DNA of 21,087 bases from Dethiothermospora halolimnae (GCF_037577855.1 NZ_JBAKFX010000061.1:1-21087), one strand, 5' to 3'. Shown: positions 1 through 7,857, numbered from the stretch's first letter. Made by a program: numbers and translations. Notes: generated by a model from the sequence alone, not told the origin.

Positions 1-71
1 CTTAAGATTGTACTCCTAGAAATATTTAAATATTCACATGCTTGCTTTTGATTTAGTAATTTTTTAGACAT
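1..71 (-). CDS. HTH DNA-binding protein, N-terminus only (runs off the window)
   Basis: This partial gene starts with ATG at 69-71 and has a GGGAG ribosome binding site just upstream. It encodes 23 codons beginning MSKKLLNQKQACEYLNIS, identical at protein level to the start of the gene at 20997. The motif (QKQACEYLNISRSTI) is the first helix-turn-helix of MerR/excisionase-type winged helices, as found in IS607-type serine recombinases (TnpA) and in excisionases. The catalytic part lies outside the window, so function is not established. Confidence 0.6.
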   Translation of the reverse strand, partial: MSKKLLNQKQACEYLNISRSTIL

Positions 72-183
72 AAAAATCAACTCCCTATGTCTAATTTTAT
101 CACAACCTCAAATACAATGCTAAACTACTTAATGGCATTTGATATAGTTTAACACTATATGATCAAAGCAGCTTAAACCTCCT
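1..183 (-). mobile_element. Left copy of an inverted end repeat (probable IS end, partial)
   Basis: These 183 bases are the reverse complement of 20885-21067 with no gap and about five mismatches. The copy includes about 110 bp of noncoding leader and the first codons of an HTH protein reading leftward out of the window. Similarity stops at an AGGAGG in both copies (178-183 here), and the flanks beyond it are unrelated, so this looks like an element boundary. The leader holds an inverted repeat ATATAGT-N5-ACTATAT and a second hairpin closed by AAATRC/GTATTT. The element type is inferred. IS607-like is possible because of the MerR-like HTH start and the GG at the junction, but no transposase core is visible. 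Confidence 0.75.
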
Positions 184-228
184 TTCACCATACATCACAT
201 ACTATACACCATATAATTATATCATATT

Positions 229-295
229 GAACAAAGTCACCTTCAGTGCTTCTTTGTTCAGTCCAGGGTGCAAGGTACGGAGAACAAGGAGTTCT
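229..295 (+). repeat. Dispersed hairpin repeat, copy 1
   Basis: A 67-bp unit begins with a 31-nt hairpin (GAACAAAG ... CTTTGTTC with an inner CAC/GTG pair). It is followed by a G-rich tail. A second copy in the same orientation lies at 8573-8639, with the hairpin arms and most of the tail conserved (roughly 75% identical by eye). The two copies are in unrelated intergenic regions, which fits a small dispersed element. Confidence 0.65.
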
Positions 296-308
296 GAGCA
301 AAAAACAG

Positions 309-340
309 CAAAAGTATCTGGTTGCAACCAGATACTTTTG
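309..340 (-). terminator. Rho-independent terminator of lpd
   Basis: A perfect inverted repeat has 15-bp arms (CAAAAGTATCTGGTT / AACCAGATACTTTTG) around GC. On the minus strand it is followed by CTGTTTTTTG. It starts one base after the lpd stop codon. Confidence 0.85.
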
Positions 341-2044
341 TTAATAATGTATAAAACCATATTCTGTTGTTCCTAAAGCTGCCTCATGTATTGTTTCTGC
401 TGTTGTTGGATGGGCATGTATCGTTTCTATTATATCCTTATCTGTTAATCCATTTTTTATTGCTAAAGTTAATTCATGAATTAAATCTGTGCCATTAACT
501 CCTATAATTGAAGCACCTAAAATCTTATTTGTTTTCTTCTCTTTAATTATTTTAACAAAACCTTCTCTATTTCCTAAGGTTAATGCTTTTCCGTTAGCCC
601 CATAAGGAAATTTCCCTATCTCTATATCAATATTATCTTTCTTTGCTTTTTTCTCTGTTAAACCCACCGTTGCTATTTCCGGATCAGTAAATATGGCACT
701 GGGGACAACTGAATAATCCATTTTCTTTTTCCCTTTTAATATATTTTCAACAGCAACTATACCTTGATGGGATGCCACATGGGCCAATTGCATTATATCC
801 GTTACATCACCTACTGCATATATGTTTGATATATTTGTTTGTAGTCTTTCATTTACCACTATACTATTATTTTTATTGGTTTTTATGTCTAACTTTTCAA
901 TTCCAAGTCCCTCTATATTTGGTTTTCTACCCACCGCTACTAGAACTTTATCAGAAGTTATATACTTTTTACAGTTACTATTGTCAAAGGATATAATAAT
1001 TTTGTTATCTTCTGTATCAATAACTTCTTTAACTTTTGAATTTGTCAATAGCTTTATACCTTTCTTCTTAGCAATACCTTCTATCTCATCAATCACGTCA
1101 TCATCTAACATAGAAAGAACTTTGTCATTATACTCTATAACTGTTACATCTACTCCAAAATTATTAAAGATAAAGGCAAACTCCATGCCTATAACCCCAC
1201 CACCAATAATGGTTAGTTTATCAGGTAACTTATCTATATCAAGTATTTCTTTACTGGTAAAGACATTATTAGAGTCTACCCCTTTTATAGGTGGTATACT
1301 AGTCTTAGATCCTGTGGAAATTATAGTGTTTTTAGTATTTATTGTTACTTCTTCCTTTTTTGTTTTAACAAATATTTTTTTATCATTTACTATATTTCCT
1401 TCACCTTTAAATAGCTCTATATTATTCTTATCTATTAAGTGCTCTATACCTCCAACCAATTCCTTTACAATATTATTTTTTCTATCTATCACCTTATTAA
1501 TATCTAATCTTATATTTTCTCCTAGCACTCCATATTTTTCTGACTCCTTCATTTCTCTAAATACTTCAGCGGATTTAACCATAGCTTTAGTTGGTATACA
1601 TCCCCAATTTAAACATGTACCGCCTATATTTTCCTTCTCTATTAGTGAAACCTTTGCCCCCAGTTTAGCCGCCCATATGGCCGCAACATATCCCCCAGGA
1701 CCTGCACCTATGATTGTTATATCTGACTCTACTTCTCTTTTTTTAGGTTTCATGATACCACTCATATAACTAAAGGAACTTTTCCCACTTCCCTTTTTAC
1801 TATTTTCTTCACCTTCTATTAATGCAACTACATCTCCTATATTAACCTCATCCCCAGTATCCACCTTAACCTCTTTTATTACCCCATCAAAATCCGATGA
1901 AATAGTTATATTTCCTTTATTCGATTCAACATCCAACAAGTCATCTCCACTTTTTATATCATCATCTTCCCTTATATAAACTTTACCAACTTTCCCTGAC
2001 TTAGAATGACCAGTTAACTTATTTACCTTAACTTCCTTTAACAT
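341..2044 (-). CDS. lpdA: Dihydrolipoyl dehydrogenase with N-terminal lipoyl domain
   Basis: This is a 567-aa flavoprotein disulfide reductase (E3) that reoxidises dihydrolipoamide with NAD+ or runs in reverse. Residues 1-80 are a biotinyl-lipoyl domain with the candidate lipoylated Lys43 in VESNKG. A linker (81-105) leads to the FAD site GAGPGG (113-118), the redox pair Cys144/Cys149 in GGTCLNWGCIPTK, the NAD site IIGGGVIG near 280, and the C-terminal His545/Glu550 pair in HPTTAE. The length equals a normal 460-470 aa E3 plus the lipoyl domain. The ATG start follows GGAAAGGTG. No E1, E2 or glycine-cleavage genes are adjacent. Instead the upstream neighbour is an AhpD-like thiol protein, so a role in thiol or peroxide reduction is inferred. 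It has its own promoter with paired palindromes. Confidence 0.95.
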   Translation of the reverse strand: MLKEVKVNKLTGHSKSGKVGKVYIREDDDIKSGDDLLDVESNKGNITISSDFDGVIKEVKVDTGDEVNIGDVVALIEGEENSKKGSGKSSFSYMSGIMKPKKREVESDITIIGAGPGGYVAAIWAAKLGAKVSLIEKENIGGTCLNWGCIPTKAMVKSAEVFREMKESEKYGVLGENIRLDINKVIDRKNNIVKELVGGIEHLIDKNNIELFKGEGNIVNDKKIFVKTKKEEVTINTKNTIISTGSKTSIPPIKGVDSNNVFTSKEILDIDKLPDKLTIIGGGVIGMEFAFIFNNFGVDVTVIEYNDKVLSMLDDDVIDEIEGIAKKKGIKLLTNSKVKEVIDTEDNKIIISFDNSNCKKYITSDKVLVAVGRKPNIEGLGIEKLDIKTNKNNSIVVNERLQTNISNIYAVGDVTDIMQLAHVASHQGIVAVENILKGKKKMDYSVVPSAIFTDPEIATVGLTEKKAKKDNIDIEIGKFPYGANGKALTLGNREGFVKIIKEKKTNKILGASIIGVNGTDLIHELTLAIKNGLTDKDIIETIHAHPTTAETIHEAALGTTEYGFIHY

Positions 2045-2078
2045 ATTAACCGCACCTTTCCAATAGTTATTAAATAAA

Positions 2079-2157
2079 GACAGTGATTAATCACTATTGT
2101 TATACTGTCAAAGTATCTTTAAACAAAGTAATACCCTGACAGTGATTAATCACTGTC
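2079..2157 (-). promoter_or_regulatory. lpd promoter flanked by two palindromic operator-like boxes
   Basis: The sequence GACAGTGATTAATCACT occurs at 2079-2095 and again at 2138-2154, where it is part of a perfect 20-bp palindrome (2138-2157). The centres are about 59 bp apart. Between them, on the minus strand, lie a -35-like TTGTTT (2121-2126) and a -10-like TATAAC (2099-2104) with 16-bp spacing. A second -35-like TTGACA lies at 2106-2111. Boxes on both sides of a promoter suggest control by a dimeric regulator, perhaps the MarR protein encoded upstream. That link is inferred, as is the exact promoter. Confidence 0.6.
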
Positions 2158-2187
2158 TTCTAAATTTTTAAATTATATATATAGTTT

Positions 2188-2541
2188 TTATTTAAAATCC
2201 TTTTCAAACTCATCTATTGAATCTTTTAATAATGTTACACTATATGCCATTGATGGGCCACCGCCAAATGCCACTGCTACCATTGCTGATTCTAATATTT
2301 CTTCCCTTGTAGCCCCTGCCTCTAACGCCTTATATACATGGAATACTATGCAATATTCACAACGATTATAAGCAGCTATTGCTACACTCATAAGTTCCTT
2401 TGTTTTAAGGTCTAAAGCTCCAGGTTCATATGATGCCCCTAATAGGTTCATAAAAGCTCCCACTTGCTTTTCATTAGTCTGCCCCACTACTTCTAATCCA
2501 TTTGTAAAATCATTTAACATTTGTCTTACATCTTTAGCCAT
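2188..2541 (-). CDS. AhpD-like / carboxymuconolactone decarboxylase family protein
   Basis: This 117-aa protein is of the CMD/AhpD fold. It carries the AhpD-type active site: Glu49, Cys61-x-x-Cys64 and His68 (RCEYCIVFH), with the same 12-residue Glu-to-Cys spacing and CxxCxxxH pattern as AhpD. In Mycobacterium, AhpD passes electrons from lipoylated E2 and Lpd to a peroxiredoxin. Here the next gene downstream is an Lpd carrying its own lipoyl domain, which makes the same chemistry plausible. The start at 2541 is chosen because GGAGGGG lies just upstream; an earlier TTG in frame would fall inside the promoter. No peroxiredoxin gene is in the window, so the substrate is unknown. Confidence 0.88.
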   Translation of the reverse strand: MAKDVRQMLNDFTNGLEVVGQTNEKQVGAFMNLLGASYEPGALDLKTKELMSVAIAAYNRCEYCIVFHVYKALEAGATREEILESAMVAVAFGGGPSMAYSVTLLKDSIDEFEKDFK

Positions 2542-2557
2542 TTTAACCCCTCCAAAT

Positions 2558-2610
2558 AATTTAATTGCTATACTAATCATTAGTATAGCAATTAAATTGT
2601 TAAAAGTCAA
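2558..2610 (-). promoter_or_regulatory. Promoter of the AhpD-like gene with a 41-bp perfect palindrome
   Basis: On the minus strand, TTGACT (2605-2610) and TATACT (2582-2587) form a promoter with 17-bp spacing. The -10 lies inside a perfect inverted repeat of two 20-bp arms around a single base (2558-2577, centre 2578, 2579-2598), with the core TATACTAAT-C-ATTAGTATA. Position and symmetry suggest an operator for the MarR regulator encoded immediately upstream. No T-run follows, so it is not an obvious terminator. Confidence 0.75.
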
Positions 2611-2629
2611 TCAATCCCACCTATATTTT

Positions 2630-3055
2630 TTATAATTTTTTAACATTCTTAAGCATTTTTCCCAGAATCCCTTTAAATATATCCATTTCTTCTTGGGATA
2701 TATTAATGGACAAAGTATCATTTAAGTGCTGTGCTATAGGCATAACTTTCTCCCTATATTCTTTTCCCTTTTCAGTTAGAACTAAGTTTGTTATTCTCCT
2801 ATCTTCCGGATCCCTAATTCTTTTTATAAAGTCTTCTTTCTCAAGTCTATCTGCCAATCTTGCAACGGAAGATCCCTTAATATTCATCTTTTCACCTAGT
2901 TCTTTTTGATTCAACTGGTTTTGTCCTAAATAGTAAAGTGCTATCCATTGAACTCTAGTTATGCCATAATCTTTTAACCTTTCACTAAAGGCTTCGCAAA
3001 TAATCTTTGTTGAATTATCTGCTATATATGAAACTCATGTGTCTAAATTAAACAA
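2630..3055 (-). CDS. MarR-family regulator with an in-frame UGA at codon 7
   Basis: From a TTG start at 3053-3055 (ribosome binding site TTGAGGTGA 5 nt upstream), the frame runs LFNLDT-UGA-VSYIADN and onward to the stop at 2630. That gives 141 aa, the normal MarR length. The winged helix is clear (QKELGEKMNIKGSSVARLAD, wing DPEDRR). Helix 1 and the dimer part (residues 8-45, including ITRVQWIALYYLG) lie downstream of the UGA but upstream of any usual start in this frame except the TTG at 2912-2914. Starting there would leave only 94 aa and no dimer helix. So the gene is broken by a nonsense change, or the UGA (3035-3037) is read through, possibly as selenocysteine. It lies directly upstream of the AhpD-like gene and is probably its repressor. 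Confidence 0.75.
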
Positions 3056-3064
3056 AAAATCACC

Positions 3065-3100
3065 TCAATAATATTATACTCTTATTGAAATGATTTACAA
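3065..3100 (-). promoter_or_regulatory. marR promoter with overlapping inverted repeat
   Basis: On the minus strand, TTGTAA (3095-3100) and TATAAT (3073-3078) are spaced by 16 bp. The -10 lies in the inverted repeat TCAATAA-N10-TTATTGA (3065-3088), so the regulator could repress its own gene. The repeat sequence differs from the palindromes at 2558 and 2138, so a shared operator is not shown. Confidence 0.6.
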
Positions 3101-3134
3101 GTAAGTTATAATAAAACCTTTTATAAATATCTGA

Positions 3135-4574
3135 TTATTGTCTATTATCATCTTTTGTTTTTAAGTACCCAGGCCTTTTGTTTAAAAACTTTAAGTTACT
3201 TAAAAAATAATTTTTAACTTCTCTAAAACTAAAGGGGCTAACAAATTCCATATAGGGTACTCCCATCATGTCCATAGATGTTAACTTTAACATAATAATA
3301 GTTATTCCTATAATAAAACCAAACAATCCAAATGTTCCAGTTATTAATATTAGTCCAAATTTAACAATTTTAAATGGATTTATTATAGAAAAATCCGGTG
3401 CTATGAATGAAGTCATAGTAGTTAAAGAAACTATTATAACCATCAATGGACTAACTAATCCTGCTGTAACTGCTGCTTGACCTATTACAATAGTCCCAAC
3501 TATACCAATAGCAGGTCCAATCTGTTTAGGTAATCTTACACTGGCTTCTTTTAACATATCGGCTACAAACTCCATCAATAAAGCCTCCAATAAAGCATTA
3601 ACCGGTACAGTTGTCCTTGATGATGCAAGTGCTAAGGCATATTGGGGGGGTAAAATATCTGGATGAAAACTTACTAGCCCAACATAAATAGCTGAAAAAC
3701 TTGTAGTTATAAAAACAGATAAAAGCCTCATTGATTTATTAAAAACTGATAAAAAAGTATTTCCATAGTGATCATCTCCAGAATCCAAGAAACTAAAAAA
3801 GGTCTGAGGCATTATCAAAGCTAAATTACTACCTTCTATCATTAAACAAACTTTTCCCTTTAGCATATCAGAACATGCCGAGTCGGGTCTTTCAATAATA
3901 CCTATTTGAGGGAATAATTGCAACCTATCTTCCCCAATAAATTTTTCAATATTACCTGAATCCATTATTCCATCTACATCAATTTTTTCTAGTCTTTTTT
4001 TAATTTCCGCTACATATGTTTCATTTACTATGTCTTTTATATAGATCATTGCTACACTGGTTTTTGTTCTTGTTCCAACAACATACTTATCTATTTGTAG
4101 ACTCCTGTGTTTTATTCTATATCTTATTAATGATAAATTTGTTTCAAGATTTTCTATAAAAGCATCTCTAGGTCCCCTTAATGTTGTTTGAATCTCTGGG
4201 GTAGTTACATTTCGTTTCTCCACTTTTAAGGTATTACATACAATATATTTATCTTCCGAAGGCATAAAAATTACAGAATTTCCCTTAAAAATATAATCAA
4301 TAATGTTATCTTCATCTTTTAAAAAAATAATATCGTCTATATATATTACAGACCTAGCTATTTTATCTATTGTAAGTTTTCCTCTTTCATTATATTGAAG
4401 TATTGGTTTTATTATGTCACCAGAGACTCTATTTCGATCTGTTATTGCACCAATATAAAAAAGATATATTTCATTATTTTTTATATTTATTTTCCTCATA
4501 GTTATACTTGAATTCCCTTGAGTATATTCTTTAATCCTATTTAAAATTCTATTTTTTTTCTTTAATATATTCAT
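3135..4574 (-). CDS. gerAA: Spore germination protein, GerA (A-subunit) family
   Basis: This 479-aa GerAA/GerKA/GerBA-type protein is the A subunit of a nutrient germinant receptor in the spore inner membrane. The N-terminal half (about 1-240) is the soluble domain, with the family segment PDSACSDMLKGKVCLMIEGS near its end. The C-terminal half has about five membrane segments, with the conserved stretches HPDILPPQYALALASSRTTV and PVNALLEALLMEF and a final PFSFREVKNY. The start at 4574 is preferred because AAGGGTGATTTT precedes it; the longer frame start at 4613 would overlap gerAC and lacks a ribosome binding site. It is the last gene of the gerAB-gerAC-gerAA operon, 10 bp after gerAC. The germinant cannot be predicted. 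Confidence 0.95.
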   Translation of the reverse strand: MNILKKKNRILNRIKEYTQGNSSITMRKINIKNNEIYLFYIGAITDRNRVSGDIIKPILQYNERGKLTIDKIARSVIYIDDIIFLKDEDNIIDYIFKGNSVIFMPSEDKYIVCNTLKVEKRNVTTPEIQTTLRGPRDAFIENLETNLSLIRYRIKHRSLQIDKYVVGTRTKTSVAMIYIKDIVNETYVAEIKKRLEKIDVDGIMDSGNIEKFIGEDRLQLFPQIGIIERPDSACSDMLKGKVCLMIEGSNLALIMPQTFFSFLDSGDDHYGNTFLSVFNKSMRLLSVFITTSFSAIYVGLVSFHPDILPPQYALALASSRTTVPVNALLEALLMEFVADMLKEASVRLPKQIGPAIGIVGTIVIGQAAVTAGLVSPLMVIIVSLTTMTSFIAPDFSIINPFKIVKFGLILITGTFGLFGFIIGITIIMLKLTSMDMMGVPYMEFVSPFSFREVKNYFLSNLKFLNKRPGYLKTKDDNRQ

Positions 4575-4584
4575 AAAATCACCC

Positions 4585-5721
4585 TTAATGTTGTACCTTA
4601 GCATTTGGATCAAACAAGTTTTTATTATTCATATTGAATTTAACCCTTACATTCACTTTTGCCTTAGGATATTTTTCTATCCAATCTATCTTTTGGTATA
4701 TTTTAGAGTTATCAGCTCTAAAATATCTAGCAAACTGAAATATATCACTTTTGTATACCTTTTGGCTTTTTTTAATTATATTTTTAATATTATCAGCAAC
4801 TTTTCTACTAATTATATCTTCTATTTCATCTATTTCTTTCTCACTTATCGGTTCAAGATAATATTGATATTTTAGCTGTCCATTCAATTCTATATCTATA
4901 TCTATAATAATTTTATCTTGTTCATATTTAGTTTTTATCTTTCTATCTTTCAGTATAGTTTTAAAGGAATAAATATTATCACTTCTTTTAAATCCAGAAA
5001 TAGTTTCTGTTAACCTAGGATTTTCTGCAAGTAGATATAGTAGCCCGTCAGTATTTTGGGCTTCAATAGTATCTATAAGTTTAGAATTTTTCATTACCGC
5101 AAGCCCTAAATACTTTATTGACCCTTGTTCTATCCCAATATATGGAATCACGTACCCTACCTTTTTTAAAGCAATGTTAGAGAGTAAATCACCTATATTT
5201 GGATACAATGTAGTACCATTTTTATATAAAAAATTTATGTTGTCTTCTATTAAAAATCCAACTGAAACATCTTTTTCTACCTTTATTTTTAATAATTTAA
5301 TTGGCTCTTCACGACTAACTACCGGTAATAGTGTCTTTCTGTAATCATACATTCTATTAATTCTATTTAAATAAGGTTCTATACTTTCCTTCGCTATATT
5401 TGTTCCAAAAATTACAACTCTTGTTGCTCCTAAGAAAGTGGGATAAGGTCTCCTTGCATCATAATCTTCCCGTGCCTCTTCAAATGTATTACCATATGCC
5501 GCATCTGTATATACGTTTGTTATCTCAGCTCTTTTATCCTTTTTTCCTATTTGTGCTTTTAACTTTGCCACTTCAGTGGAAAATTCTATTTTATTATCTA
5601 TACGTTCTATTCCAATTCCTATAACTATACTTCTTTTATCTACATCCTTATAGTCCCAACACCCACTTAAAAATAATACTAGTAGTAGTATAACTAGAGT
5701 TTTACTTATTTTTATTATCAT
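4585..5721 (-). CDS. gerAC: Spore germination lipoprotein, GerAC family
   Basis: This is a 378-aa lipoprotein. The signal sequence (about residues 1-20) ends in the lipobox LSGC with Cys21, followed by WDYKDVDKRSIVIGIGI, the usual start of Ger(x)C proteins. Family features continue through residues 60-130 (EAREDYDARRPYPTFLGATRVVIFG) and a C-terminal domain. Family knowledge: the C subunit is anchored in the spore inner membrane and works with the A and B subunits. The ATG follows GAAGGTGAAAATAA and overlaps the end of gerAB by 20 bp, which suggests translational coupling. Confidence 0.95.
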   Translation of the reverse strand: MIIKISKTLVILLLVLFLSGCWDYKDVDKRSIVIGIGIERIDNKIEFSTEVAKLKAQIGKKDKRAEITNVYTDAAYGNTFEEAREDYDARRPYPTFLGATRVVIFGTNIAKESIEPYLNRINRMYDYRKTLLPVVSREEPIKLLKIKVEKDVSVGFLIEDNINFLYKNGTTLYPNIGDLLSNIALKKVGYVIPYIGIEQGSIKYLGLAVMKNSKLIDTIEAQNTDGLLYLLAENPRLTETISGFKRSDNIYSFKTILKDRKIKTKYEQDKIIIDIDIELNGQLKYQYYLEPISEKEIDEIEDIISRKVADNIKNIIKKSQKVYKSDIFQFARYFRADNSKIYQKIDWIEKYPKAKVNVRVKFNMNNKNLFDPNAKVQH

Positions 5722-6796
5722 TTATTTTCACCTTCGTAATAATTAATAATATTATTGGTATTAATCCCATAGTTATTCCACCTAAATATCCTTCATATTT
5801 AATAATTTGTTGAACATCTCCAAAGGTTGGTGGAATCTGAGAAAGAACAAAGCCTAGTAATACTATAATTAATGCTACTAGCTTTTCATTTTTGTTTTTT
5901 AATACTTTGGTAGTATAGTGAAAAGAACCATATGCAAATATTATAACAGTACATATTATGCCCATAATCCATACAGTCAAAATAATTCCGTCCAATCTAC
6001 CTAAAAACTGGAGATATGGAACCTCTACTCTTCTCATAGCCGCAATCAATGAATCATTATAATGAATAATGTCTTCTATTCCTATAACCGATATACAAGA
6101 TTCTGCTACTACTATATACATAATTCCAATAAAAAATATCATAAGGCTATTATGTATTAGAATTTTTTTATTATTTTTTCTACTAATAGGAATAAAAGTT
6201 ATAATTTCTATTCCTAAAAATGCCACGATAAATTTAATGCTCCCCTTAAAATAGGTTATTATATTACTGGTTCCCAATAATGGTCTTATATTTATAATTT
6301 TTCCTTGAGTAAACATTATAATGTATGATCCAATACCTAATACAATAATAATATAACTGTAGATTTGGACAAATCTTAATATTGAACTTAACCCTTTTGT
6401 TAATGCATAGTATATAACTCCCATTAACAACATAGCTAGAGCCCATAGAGGTGTTTCTATTAGAATAGAAAGTTTTATAATTTCAATAGCTATTCTTGTT
6501 ATGAAAGTGAAAAAAAAGAAAAAGTACACACTATAAATTGCCATAATTACTTTAGTAAAAAATTTTCCTATAAGTAGTTCTGAATATTGATCAAGGGTTT
6601 CTTTTTCGTGAATATAACCAAGGTATGTTATAAGGTTTACTATTATTATGGATAAAACTGTAGCAATTAATATTGATATCCATCCTCCAGTTCCACCAAT
6701 TTCAGCTGCATCTTTAGGAATAGACACTATCCCTACTCCCACTATAGCACCAAATAAGCTAAAAAAGATCTGTTGATTTGAGAAGTTATTATTCAT
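5702..6796 (-). CDS. gerAB: Spore germination permease, GerAB family
   Basis: This 364-aa integral membrane protein is of the amino acid/polyamine/organocation transporter superfamily (endospore germination permease). It begins with SNQQIFFSLFGAIVGVGIVSIP, the typical first helix with its glycine-rich break, and has about ten hydrophobic segments. In characterised GerA receptors the B subunit binds the germinant. The ATG follows TAAGGAGGG. It is the first gene of the operon, so the order is B-C-A. The operon is probably transcribed late in the forespore, but I could not place a convincing forespore sigma promoter in 6797-7033. Confidence 0.94.
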   Translation of the reverse strand: MNNNFSNQQIFFSLFGAIVGVGIVSIPKDAAEIGGTGGWISILIATVLSIIIVNLITYLGYIHEKETLDQYSELLIGKFFTKVIMAIYSVYFFFFFTFITRIAIEIIKLSILIETPLWALAMLLMGVIYYALTKGLSSILRFVQIYSYIIIVLGIGSYIIMFTQGKIINIRPLLGTSNIITYFKGSIKFIVAFLGIEIITFIPISRKNNKKILIHNSLMIFFIGIMYIVVAESCISVIGIEDIIHYNDSLIAAMRRVEVPYLQFLGRLDGIILTVWIMGIICTVIIFAYGSFHYTTKVLKNKNEKLVALIIVLLGFVLSQIPPTFGDVQQIIKYEGYLGGITMGLIPIILLIITKVKINDNKNK

Positions 6797-7033
6797 AAAC
6801 CCTCCTTAGTCTAAGCAAATATGATAATTGAATGTTTTCATCCATTGTATATACTTTTTTAATATCCCCATAACTTATTAATATATGTGTGAATAATAAC
6901 TTTAAATAATATTTTGCTATATGACTATGTTATTTCTATCTGGACTATTAAAAAATATAAATATTAAGGTCAAGAAGTAACATATTTCTAATCCCCACCA
7001 CAATACTTACCTACTAATTATAATCTTACTTTT
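6797..7033. other. Intergenic region upstream of the germination operon
   Basis: This 237-bp AT-rich stretch lies between the MATE gene end and gerAB. It should hold the gerAB promoter, and the gerAB ribosome binding site is at its edge. I see no strong terminator hairpin, no open frame and no clear sigma-A promoter. Confidence 0.5.
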
Positions 7034-7825
7034 TTATCCCACTTCCTTTAAATCTATTCCACTTATATTTTCATTTTCTTCATTTAATTCTTTATTTATT
7101 TTAATTGCAAATATTCCAGTAATTAATATAGTAAAAAAATCTGCTACAGTTTGACTAAAAATAACTCCATTTAACTCAAAGATTCTAGGTAATATGATTA
7201 TTGAAGGAACTAAAAATAATCCTTGTCTTGCTATTGATAAGACAAATGCTTGTTTTCCTTTTCCTAAGCCTTGAAAGAGTACTGCACAAACCTGTTGAAA
7301 TCCAAAGAAAGGAAATAATAAACTCATGGCTTTTAAAAACCTTGCCCCTACCATTATTACTTCTCTGTCATTAGTAAATAGAGATACCACTTCCTTTGAA
7401 AATAAGAGAAAGAATATTGTAGATACAGTAGCTATTATTGTTGTATGCTTCAATGCAACTTTTACAGATTCAAACAGTCTATTGTATGACTTTGCTCCAT
7501 AATTATAGCCTACTACCGGTTGAAATCCTTGATTATAGCCTAATATCAGAAACATACCTATTACAAAGGCTTTGATCCCTATTCCTATTCCTGCCACAGC
7601 TGAATCTCCATAGGGATTTGCTGCTTGATTCATAAGGGCAAAGGCTAGACTTGATACAGCCGCCATAGCACTGGTATTTCCTAACATTCCTACAAATAAT
7701 GTGTCTACAAAATTATAAATAGCATTTATTAACATAGCTATAATACCGGGAATAGCCAGTTTTACTAACACCTTTGATACCTTTTCTTCTCCCATCATCT
7801 TTGTTCTTTTTTCTTTTATTTCCAT
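7034..7825 (-). pseudogene. MATE-family efflux transporter with internal in-frame deletion
   Basis: This 263-aa frame matches the two ends of a MATE (DinF/NorM-type) cation or drug antiporter. Residues 14-58 (from M3) are the first helix region (KLAIPGIIAMLINAIYNFVDTLFVG). At about residue 58 the sequence jumps straight into second-half sequence (SLAFALMNQAANPYGDSAVAGIGI, then GYNQGFQPVVGYNYGAK) and continues to a normal C-terminus. Full MATE proteins are about 450 aa with 12 helices, so roughly 190 residues are missing without a frameshift. The product is unlikely to transport. The start is taken at the second ATG (7825), which lies 6 nt from AGGAGG; the first ATG touches that site. The upstream TetR gene is its probable regulator. 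Confidence 0.8.
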
Positions 7826-7857
7826 TTTCATCCTCCTATTTTAAACAAAAGTACCCG

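Noticed and set aside
822..1769. A 315-aa open frame on the plus strand
   Set aside because: It is antisense to the well-supported lpd gene, has a biased hydrophobic composition typical of a shadow frame, and has no ribosome binding site.
2138..2157. The 20-bp palindrome as a terminator of the AhpD-like gene
   Set aside because: It has no loop and no T-run, and its 17-mer is repeated near the lpd promoter, so an operator is more likely.
3036..3038. An ATG overlapping the UGA as an alternative start of the MarR gene
   Set aside because: It is in a different frame and reaches a stop after seven codons.
3085..3134. A weak TTATAAAA/TTTTATTATAA stem after gerAA as a terminator
   Set aside because: It is composed almost only of A and T and would be unstable; it could not be supported.
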